In this document: in pieces, positions 55,022-64,000 of the stretch
Layout of the letters: every line of letters begins with the position of its first letter
How positions within the stretch are numbered: the first letter of the stretch is position 1
DNA from: Rutstroemia sp. NJR-2017a BVV2
Lineage: Eukaryota; Ascomycota; Leotiomycetes; Helotiales; Rutstroemiaceae
Direction: 5' to 3'
Length of the DNA: 64,000 bases
NCBI GenBank assembly: GCA_002946415.1
Contig: NJPS01000067.1
Location: forward strand, 434,001-498,000
Translations under genes and position numbers: made by a program
Notes under the pieces: model-generated
Database searches by the model: none
Told to the model about the DNA's origin: nothing
The model's input: the letters and a program-made list of their open reading frames with translations, nothing else

Positions 55022-58000
55022 ATGGATGTTCACTCAGGCCTTATGCCTCTGGGATCGAGAGACGTCAATAGAACCGCCTACGTGGACGACAGTAATTTTG
55101 GACCATTTCTCAGGGCTCCCGACACAAACACATTCGACTTCACGCTTCTATTCGAAGAAACAATCCTTTCCATCGGGCCCTCCGTTTTTTTGCTGATATT
55201 GATACCTCCGAGGGTTCTACACTTGTGGAAGTTACCTCGTAAACTATTTGGTGGTCATCTTTTGACAACCAAGATTGTAAGCGTCCTAGTTTATTCATGG
55301 CAATCGAGTGCTAACTAAGTAGACTCTTCTTGTCATCTTCAGTATTTTGCAAATTGCCAATGTCGTTGAAGTATCTCAATCATCACTACAGACTCGCGCG
55401 TCGCTAGCCGCAGCTCTGCTTTTACTGTTAGCCACGTTGGGAATCTGTATTTTATCATACTTCGAACATATCAAGAATATCCGACCAAGCTCAATAATCA
55501 GTGCTTACCTACTTCTTACATTACCTTTTGACGGTGCGCAGCTACGAACTAGATGGCTGCGGGGAGATAATATAACTGGAAATGGTGTAGCCTCAGCTGT
55601 TCTGGCTCTCAAGTTTCTGGTTTTTATCTCTGAAGCAACAGAAAAGAGAGGCGTATTGTTTGCGCCTTATGCTTATCTTTCTCCCGAGGCGACCAGCGGG
55701 CTGGTTTCTCGCAGTCTTTTCTGGTGGCTGAACCCACTCTTTCGACTCGGCTTTCGAGGTACAGTCAATGACGGTGGTCTATTTGCCGCTGATGGTGACC
55801 TGCTGTCGAGAGCTTGTAAGAGCAGGTTCGCACGGCATTGGGAGAATCGTGTGTCTTCTCTTCTCACTGCCTTGTCACTTAAAAGCTGACAAGGTACACA
55901 GGCACGAAGTATCCCGAAAAGCACACTCTAGTCTGGGTAATGTTGCGAGCCATGTTGAAACCTCTAACAGCATCTATCCTGCCACGGCTGGCGTTAACAT
56001 TCTTTAAATTCATGCAGCCGTTACTTATCAAAAGAATAACTGAGCTTGCTAGTGATAAAAACTCAGAGTCGGCTAACAGAAACGGATGGGGTCTAACAGC
56101 TGCGACTGGACTCGTATTCATTGGCTCGGCCATTACTAGTGCAACTTACCAACATAAGGCAAACAGAATGGTAACTATGGTCAGAGGCTCGCTTGTGGGT
56201 GCTATTTATGCACAAACTCTTGATCTGTCAATCACGAGCCTGGATGAGTCAGCTGCGGTTACTCTGATGTCTTCAGATATCGAAAGGATATGCGTTGCTC
56301 TCCAACCGATCCACACTCTGTGGTCGAGTCCTATCGAGATAGGCTTGGCAATCTGGCTGCTGCAGCAAGAGGTTGGTATTGCTCTCCTGGGGCCCCTATT
56401 CATAACAGCCATAGCAATGTCTGGCCCATTTCTCATTTCAAAGCATCTGGGCAGCGCCCAGATGATTTGGATGGAAAAAATTCAGACCAGAGTCGATGCT
56501 ACCGCAAAGATGCTTCAAGCAATGAAAGGAGTCAAGATGCTTGGTCTTAGCTCGAAAATGTCCAGAACTATCTTTCTACTTCGATCGGAGGAAATCCTCA
56601 AGTCCCTGAAGATGAGGAAACTGTTTATTGGTATGATTGCCTTCGGCAATGTGTCTACTATCTTTGCTCCCGGGGCTGCTTTCATAATCTATGTCATTGT
56701 GGCTTCCGTCAATGGGCAAACACTCAATGTCTCCTCAGCTTTCACCGCACTGTCACTTATCACCCTGCTGGTTGCACCTATTCGTGCCATTGTATTCGCA
56801 ATTCCCCCGCTACGAGCAGCTGTTGGCTGCTTCGATCGAATTGAGACATTCATCATGTCAACTACTAGAAGGGATCATCGAATGTTATTCCCACGAGCAC
56901 AAGGTCAATCAAGGGGCATTCTTGGGCTGGATAGATTTTCTGGGAGCACAGCCACTGGGCCTGATATTGAGCTGCAACCCATCACACCAAGAATGAATGC
57001 AAGCAGTTCTTCGGCAGTCATCAGCGTTAGGAACTTGACACTTTCTTGGTCCAGCGCGGATAGGCCGGTTATTGCTGATGTTTCTTTCGATATCCAACCT
57101 GGGAATCTAACGATGATCGTAGGTCCCGTAGCCTCTGGTAAATCTAGTCTTCTACGAGGTCTTCTGGGGGAAATTCCATCATCAAAAGGAAACGTCTACA
57201 ATGACTTAGCGCACGCTGCATTCGTTGATCAGGCCCCATGGATTCAGAACTGCAGTATTCGCGACAACATTGTCGGAGTACGAGATTTCGAGCCTGAATG
57301 GTATGCATCGGTCGTTCACGCTTGCGCGTTTGATACGGACATCGAATCACTTCCAGAAGGTGACGGTACAAACGCCGGCTCGGCAGGTTCTGCACTTTCT
57401 GGAGGTCAAAAGCTGCGTATAGTAAGTTACGTGCTCTTTACTACATATCTACAACTTCTAAATTTGAACAGGCACTCGCAAGAGCTGTTTATTCGCGGCA
57501 TCAAATCTTGATCTTAGATGACGTTTTCAGCGGCCTTGATACCATAAGTGAGGGTCGGGTATTCTCTCGCCTACTTGGAAGGAGCGGACTGCTCCGCCGA
57601 CTAGGTACATCTGTCATACTAGTCACACACGCGGCTCACCGTCTATCCTACGCTGATCATATTATCGCTCTTAGTGCTGAAGGCACGGTCTCAGAGCAAG
57701 GAAATTTCCAAGATCTTCTTGCGAACAATGGGTACATTTCTGGACTTACAGCACGACACATATCAGAAACAGACGCCCGGGAAGAAGCACTTCCTGTGAA
57801 AGCAAAGGTAGATGACGACACGCCCAGACGAAATGCTGCAGCCGATGTCCATCGTCCTGTTGGAGATTGGTCGACCTACAAATATTATTTTTCGAGCCTC
57901 GGGCGCCGGAATCTTATAGTATGGGCAGGATTGATGCTGGCTTACTCAATGCTTTTACAATTTCCAGGTGAGTGTGCTCCCAAACTCGTTCGAACATATG

Positions 58001-59621
58001 CTAAAGATGATTAGATCTCTGGATTAAGTTCTGGACGAGTGCGATTGCTACACATGGTAATTCGGTCAACGGTCGCTACTTGGGCATACTGGTTGCTGTA
58101 GAGTGCACTGCTATGGTCACGCTCATGGTCCTAGCTGGCATGCTCTTAATAAAGATGATACCTCACTCGGCAACCTATCTTCATGAGCAACTCCTTGGGA
58201 CAGTCGAAAACGCGCCGTTGTCATTTCTCACTTCTACGGACACCGGAGAGATTGTGAACAGATTTAGCCAAGATTTGTCTGTAATCGACTCCGAACTTCC
58301 AATTGCTGGCCTGGTAGTAGCGAACAACGTCTTCATCGGCATAATACAGGCAATTCTCATTTGCATTTCAGCATCGTATTTCTCCATTACTGTACCATTT
58401 GTGTTAATCGCAATGTACTTGTTGCAAAAGTTTTATCTGCGCACATCACGTCAGATCCGGCTAATGGACCTAGAAATGAAAGCACCACTCTACAGCAACT
58501 TCTTAGAAACTCTAAGCGGTTTGGTTACAATCCGAGCATTTGGATGGACCGCAGACATGGAGAAGAAAAATATGAATCTTCTAGATACATCTCAACGACC
58601 CTTCTACCTTCTATACTGCATTCAGGTATGGCTAATGTTGGTTATCGACCTACTAGTAGCTGGTCTGGCTGTCATTTTGGTGGCACTGATCGTGAAATTA
58701 CGGCACAATACTGATGATGGTTTCGTTGGGTTGGCTCTTGTGAATATCATGTCCTTTAATATGACTCTATCTGCAGTCATCATACACTGGACGGCCACCG
58801 AGACTTCACTGGGTGCTATCTCCAGAATCAAGTCTTTTGTGCGTAACACCAGCTCAGAACATCGTCCCGAAGAATGCCGACAAGTACCCCAGAACTGGCC
58901 ATCGAAGGGTGAAATTCTTGTCTCGGATATCTCGGCGTCTTATGCGTTAGATCAATCTCCCTCTCTCTGCAATATCAGTCTCTCCGTCAATGCTGGTCAG
59001 AAAATTGGAGTTTGCGGACCTTCTGGCGCAGGTAAATCATCATTTGTGGCTCTCCTTTTGCACATGATGGAGGTTAGCCAAGGTTCAATTACAATCGACG
59101 GTGCTGAAATGCTAACGATCCCTCGCAATGTGCTCCGGGAGCGTTTAACCGTCATACCTCAAGAACCGGTTTTTATCAAGGGCACTATAAGAGAAAATCT
59201 GGATACCCTCGGCCTTGCAAACAACGATGTAGCTGCCGAGGCAGTCCTCAGGAAAGTTGGATTATGGTCGATTGTCACTAATGCCGGCGGCTTGGACGTG
59301 CCTCTAGAAGCCGAAGAATTACTGTCCCATGGTCAAAGACAGTTGTTTTGTCTAGCGCGAGCCATGCTGAGACGATCCAAAATTCTAATTATCGACGAGG
59401 CGACAGCTAGTGTGGACCTGCAAACTGATGAGCTCATGCAGCAAATCATACTAGACCATTTTGCTGACTGCACTATAATAGCTGTCGCCCACAGATTACA
59501 AACCATAAGGCACTTCCACAAAATTGCGGTGTTCGAAAATGGACGAATTGTAGAGTTTGGTGAGCCGGATGCGCTGCTCGCGGATGAAGGGAGTAAGTTC
59601 AAGGCTTTGTGGGACTCGTGA
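55022..59621 (+). CDS. Full-length ABC transporter, ABCC (MRP/conjugate) type
   Basis: Predicted plasma-membrane or vacuolar exporter. Five exons: 55022..55276, 55323..55848, 55902..57421, 57472..57967 and 58015..59621, 1467 aa. Order: N-terminal TMD0-like hydrophobic region (~30-190), linker with SRSLFWWLNPLF, TMD1, NBD1, TMD2, NBD2. NBD1 has Walker A GPVASGKSS (~667), signature LSGGQK (~759) and Walker B LILDDVFSGLD, with Asp where the catalytic Glu normally stands, as common in ABCC NBD1. NBD2 has GPSGAGKSS (~1265), signature LSHGQR (~1369) and LIIDEATASVD with the Glu. All four introns (46-53 nt) keep the frame; the exon 3/4 junction joins KLRI|ALARAV in NBD1. The substrate is unknown; no biosynthetic gene is adjacent. 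Confidence 0.94.
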
Positions 59622-61198
59622 CGCATTGAAACGACACGGGATACTGGTATATGGGATTCGATAGGATAAAGTTAGTGATTGTTCTATTTTTCGAACGCGT
59701 CAGGACGTGCATTGCACTGCACAATTCTAAGGCCGGGACGGCAGCGTCTGTGCTGTGATGCAGTACCATCAATCACAAATTCACCTATCTGATTTACCAA
59801 ATACATAGCTTTCTATTCTCTCCGTCTAGATGTTTCAACTCAAGTGTCAAAGTGACTATATTCAGTCGTGGCGCCAATTCGATTTATCATCGCATTTACC
59901 TCCCCTTTATAAATGAGCAAATCAAGAACCTTTCCCAATTTTACAAGCAGTAATGTACAATGCTGTTTCGGTTCCTACTCTTCCTCTGAAGGTTCCTAGA
60001 ATGGGATCATCTCCATCTTGAAAACCCGATATCCCACATTCACCAACAGCTTCTTTCGCCTCCCTTTCGTACAAAGCAGATTTCCGATCCTTCTACCCAT
60101 GAAAGTATGTTCCACTCCCTCTTGCGCAATCACCATCTCCATCAAACATATCTGGTCTCTTCTCGAAGCCCTGTGGTAGGATTGTACCCACGAAGACATA
60201 TCCACCTGGTGTGCGACCCAGTAGGCCTACTACCCCGTGACCACGCTCACCTCCTCACGCTGAAAGTGAAAGAGAGAAAATACGGCAAATGCAGCATCGT
60301 ATGAAACTTCACGATTGAAGTGGAGTATGTTCACCAATTGAAATATGCCGTTTCGGAACTTGTTTCTTGCTCAATCTAATCATAACTGGGTAGAAATCGC
60401 TGCCATGGAGCTTGCGACTGCTCTGCATAGGATGCCTGAATACCGATACCACTGCCTGTATCAATTAAGTTCGCCGGCTGGAACAAGAAGAAGAATGTTT
60501 GGTTCTGGTAGTACTGTAGTCGCTTCAATCACCGTGTGTTTGCATTTTAAGTAACGAAAATCATGCCACCACCGCTTGACAATCAAAGAAACTGATCTCT
60601 TACCCTCATATAGATTCAAAATCACTATACATAGCATCCACCTAGTTAGACCGTCAGACAACAACCTCCGTCTAGCTTTTGTACCATAAATTCACAGAGC
60701 ATGGATACACTCCAGCAGACCAAACTCTCCAATCACTTCTCTATCCTATATGGCATATCCCCAAGCATCTGAAGTAACCTCCAATATATCGACGAGGAAC
60801 TTTTCCTAGGCTCGGCCACTACTCAAGTCATTTGAGCCCAAGAATGGTTAGTTGGGTTGATCGGAAGTGATTCATCTCTGGCACTTGCACATTCTTCCAT
60901 TAAGCCAGCTTGCTGATCGTCAGAAAATGCAAAGACATTTTCCCAACGGGATAAAGCTTTCCGAAAGGGTTCATTAGGACTTTGCCACACTTGCGATACG
61001 TCATATTTTAAAGATCTATAGAAAAACATCTAATGAGCTCCTTGACTCCGAATGGTGTAATTAAACAGAGGGATTATTATATTTAAATGTGAAGAAATCC
61101 TTTGTTCGACCAATTAAAGCATCACGTTTATTTAATCCGCGAATTGGTTACCAAATCGCCGAGATCCATGTAGTAGAAGAATTATTACCGTCCTGACA
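59622..61198. other. Intergenic, convergent 3' flanks
   Basis: 1.6 kb between the ABC transporter (plus) and bZIP gene (minus). Short open frames only (59996-60205 -, 60107-60304 +, 60345-60554 +, 60823-61029 -), none with a motif. No gene supported. Confidence 0.5.
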
Positions 61199-62731
61199 TC
61201 ATCTTGACGACTCAAAAAAACCATTCACTACTTCATCCACGTTCCTTTTGGACCACCTTGGGCCATCCCCGATACTAACAGCCTTATACTTCAAACGCTC
61301 TACCAGATCACGTGTATCTCTTACTCGATCCTCTTCTCCCCATCCTGTAACCATCGTTGGCGCAAATCTCCTCGGATCACTGCTGCCTCGTCCCAATCCA
61401 ATGGGCAACCTCCTAACACTGGTTGAATCAAGTGCCAACCTCCACCTATCTGTCAAATAGCACTCCATTTCCCATGAACTCAAATAGTCGCTTTCCCGTT
61501 CCCCTTCGCTTTCGAGGTCCGTCTTGATCAGTGCTTTAATTTCATCATCCGAAATATCTTCTTGTCGGCCATCCTGTGGAATATTGGGGTGCGGATAAGC
61601 GGTAATGGTGTCAATCCGATCACCGCCTCCAAGCATCAGATCTACGACTCCACCAATAACAGTCATTGCTCTGGCGCGACGACCGTACCGGAGCTTGTGC
61701 CGAAAGAAATAAGCCGCAGCTTCGGCATAGCCAGGCTCGCCGCGAATAACGCGAAAAGCAAATACTATGGTATCAAAGTATAGATGTGCGGAGAAACTGT
61801 CACGACCAGCGAGGATGTATGGGACAACGCTAAGGTTAGGACCTTGTTGTGCCCATGGTGGAAGATGATAATGTTGTGGCCATTGATGAATACCGCCATA
61901 GAATGTGTAATCTGGAAGAGTTGAGATTGTTTGATATTGGAATTGAGGGGCTGTAGATGACGAATAGATATATTGGGTTTCATCTTGATGCTGCGTTTCT
62001 CGAGGAGCATGCGACTGTGGAGGCACTGGCGTAGGTAGCGACGTAGAAAAATTGGTGGCATATTCCTGGCGACTCTGAAAGCTGGCGAGACTATCACTAG
62101 GATCGCTCTCGAAGTTTTGTAATCCGTATTCAGCTGCTAAGGAATCACTGCCCACCTGCGTTCGCATATCTGAACTGCCAAGCTTCAGAGAACCACCTTC
62201 GGGTACTCCATGATCGATGCTGGTCTTTTCATCCATTTCATTGGATTCCGATGCCGACATATTTTCGTCCTCTCCTTGTGCTGCCTTTCTTCCCAGCTCG
62301 AGGAACCTCTCCATGCCACTCTTCAGCACCTCTGTCGCTTCTATCGACGCTCCCGGCAAATTAAGTATATGGTCACTAACATCCACGAACACATTGCTCA
62401 TTCCTTCTACTATCGCCTCCAGTTCTTTGATTCGGTTCTCTCGAAACTTGGCATGGTTTTCTTTCCGAATGCGGAAAGCCTTTTGTGCACGCCGCACCCG
62501 CGACCGTTGAAGCTACATCTAATTAGTAAGGTGGCAAGAAAAGAAGCTTGCCCAGTATGAGCGTAAATGGCAATAATTAGTAGTAGAAATATCGGATCTG
62601 TACAGTACATCGATGGTTGGATTTTGTGACGGTGGTTTCGTTGGACGACCTCGACGTCTAGGTCCCGTGGTATTATCTGCAGCAAGGGTTGGCTGCGGTG
62701 GAGGTAAGGAAGATGGCCGAGGAGGCTCCAT
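61199..62731 (-). CDS. bZIP transcription factor
   Basis: Two exons, 62731..62609 and 62512..61199, 478 aa. N-terminus is Pro-rich, then the AT-hook-like RRRGRPTKPP. Basic region after the splice: LQRSRVRRAQKAFRIRKENHAKF, followed by a leucine-zipper-like helix (IKELEAIVEGMSNVFVDVSDHIL). The middle (about 110-230) is Ser/Gln-rich and disordered. The C-terminal region (YFDTIVFAFRVIRGEPGYAEAAAYFFRHKLRYGRR) resembles a domain found in other fungal bZIP factors. Exon junction ID|LQRSR is the best-fitting one: a different acceptor 6 nt upstream would insert an in-frame TAG. Target genes unknown. Neighbouring ABC transporter is convergent, so they share no promoter. Confidence 0.87.
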
Positions 62732-63040
62732 TGTTATGTGAGACGAAGTTGTGATTAAGTACCGGAAACCACCCTATTCAAGTGCAATTGTATGTATTCT
62801 CAAACAAAGTATTTATAAGGCTTGAATTCCCTCATAACTTATGTGATCCCAATATTCATGAGTAAGGGAGTGTGGCTTGCACTTCTTACGCAACAATAAG
62901 TCGGATTTGTAAGCTGACGAATTTGTAATTTCTCAGCAAAATCTAAGTTTCACCGTTGGGTTAGATATGGAAAACTGCTTTTCGAATCAGGGCGTATGAT
63001 ACCGAATATGCGACAGTGTTGGTTTTGTTTCTCCGAGGCT
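62732..63040. promoter_or_regulatory. Upstream region of bZIP gene
   Basis: 309 nt holding the bZIP promoter and the 3' flank of the DUF3253 gene. Nothing else seen. Confidence 0.45.
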
Positions 63041-63349
63041 TCAGTCTGTTGCCAGTCTTCGGACTCTGATGGGACCAACTACATTTTCAAGATCCACCCC
63101 CAAATTCCCCTCAAGGACGACGCCCTTCTGAAGAATATCCAGAACGCCATTGTCCCGCATCGTGGATAAAATCTGTCGGATGATCGGCATAGTCTCCCTC
63201 CATGAAGATAGTCCAGCTGCCTCGAGGTCGTCTGTTGTGAGAGCTCGAGCAACTTCCGATGGGCAAAACGTTTTGGGTGGCTCGCGTTTCCCAAGAAAGT
63301 GGTTGATGTGACCTTCAATTGTCTTTTGAAAATCCGTTCTCCCCGACAT
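63041..63349 (-). CDS. DUF3253 small winged-helix-like protein
   Basis: Single exon, 102 aa. The block FCPSEVARALTTDDLEAAGLSSWRETMPIIRQIL matches the DUF3253 family, found in bacteria and fungi, which is predicted to adopt a winged-helix fold. The C-terminal part has MRDNGVLDILQKGVVLEG and PIRVRRL, also typical. Length matches the family (~90-110 aa). Function is unknown; DNA or protein binding is only inferred from the fold. The ATG at 63349 is preferred as the reading frame starts MSGRTDFQKTIEGHINHFL, a plausible first helix. No intron is needed. Confidence 0.85.
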   Translation of the reverse strand: MSGRTDFQKTIEGHINHFLGKREPPKTFCPSEVARALTTDDLEAAGLSSWRETMPIIRQILSTMRDNGVLDILQKGVVLEGNLGVDLENVVGPIRVRRLATD

Positions 63350-64000
63350 AATTAGTGTAACTAAGTCTATGTCAAATTTTAGAAATGTGATATTGCTCCA
63401 CCGAAGACTTTGGAGGGATGCAGGTCACACCTTTTAGGTGACAGCATCGATTACGCCGTTCGCATGACTAATCACGACTTTGGTGGGGGCGGGGGCGGGG
63501 AATCATAAACCAGCATCGACCAGCTCCCCGCATCATGGTTTCATGGAGGGACTCAGCGGACGTATGCAGCTCAGTGCGATTCTGATTTCGGAGAGGAAAA
63601 GAAAAGATAACGTTTGGTGTTTCTAGATTTATTCGAACAGAAGGACTATGATTGCGCTACTGAAACAATATCCATTGGACTTCCTACTGCACATACTGAT
63701 ATTAGGCATGAAAGGCCTACCGGTTACGTTACTTCGGTAAGGCGTATATGAAAATCTCTGCTACATTGGTTTCGGCTTCGACTGGCCATTGGATTACGAT
63801 ATAATACATGTGATTCTTTGAAGTGGAAGGGGATTTAATTTGATATTAATTTGGTATGTTTAGCAATTAGCACTCGCTTTCTACTGTAGTACTGATTACG
63901 AGAGAACCTCTCGCCTACCCTTATTTCTCATCGACTCTAGATTTTTCAACATACAAAGTAATAGGAGGAAATATACGTGTTTATTACTTACCATGGATTT
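63350..64000. other. Intergenic to window end
   Basis: No gene seen. Contains a G-run at about 63481-63500 (GGGGGCGGGGGCGGGG-like). The AT content rises toward the right edge. Confidence 0.5.

Noticed and set aside
53184..62731. Idea of a secondary-metabolite cluster (ABC transporter + bZIP factor)
   Set aside because: No backbone synthase, P450, methyltransferase or other tailoring enzyme is present within the window.

Overview
The window is nuclear DNA of a filamentous ascomycete (Pezizomycotina). Genes are split by short introns (mostly 45-60 nt) with GT...AG ends and CTAAC/CTGAC-like branch points, the coding fraction is moderate, and the products include fungal-specific families (mL58, DUF3445, HET, a BUD2-type RasGAP, a NOT3/5 subunit). 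Protein character suggests Leotiomycetes, but that is inference only. I see no viral, plasmid or bacterial elements, no CRISPR array, no rRNA and no convincing tRNA.

Layout. 0-4.4 kb: 3' end of a neutral trehalase gene, then isocitrate lyase (glyoxylate cycle), both plus strand. 5.2-12 kb: an uncharacterised F-box-like Cys-rich protein and the replication-checkpoint mediator MRC1, both minus. 12.5-24.1 kb: a dense housekeeping block with a molybdate transporter, mitochondrial uL22m, a SART3/PRP24-type splicing factor, a four-TM protein, UTP15 and a membrane-anchored DUF3445 protein. 24.1-26.5 kb: an AT-rich island holding a HET-domain gene broken only by TAG/TGA stops in one intact frame, a RIP-like pattern. 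27.5-46.3 kb: a zinc-finger protein, NOT5, D-aminoacyl-tRNA deacylase (six tiny exons, first intron apparently GC-AG), cyclophilin-40, the BUD2-type RasGAP and a disordered conserved protein. 47.4-48 kb: mitochondrial mL58. 48-53.2 kb: a gene-poor stretch with coding relics and an 86-bp TA-flanked palindromic element. 53.2-64 kb: a variant RING protein, a full-length ABCC transporter, a bZIP factor and a DUF3253 protein.

Functionally, most genes are independent housekeeping functions: carbon metabolism (trehalase, ICL), replication stress (MRC1), Mo uptake, mitochondrial translation (uL22m, mL58), U4/U6 snRNP recycling, rRNA processing, mRNA turnover (NOT5), tRNA proofreading (DTD1), Hsp90 co-chaperone (CPR6) and polarity signalling (BUD2). 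The accessory signal is concentrated at 24-26.5 kb and 48-54 kb. The ABC transporter and bZIP gene have no biosynthetic gene beside them here, so I do not call a metabolite cluster. Exon borders were worked out by eye from frame continuity and splice signals. No database search was run.
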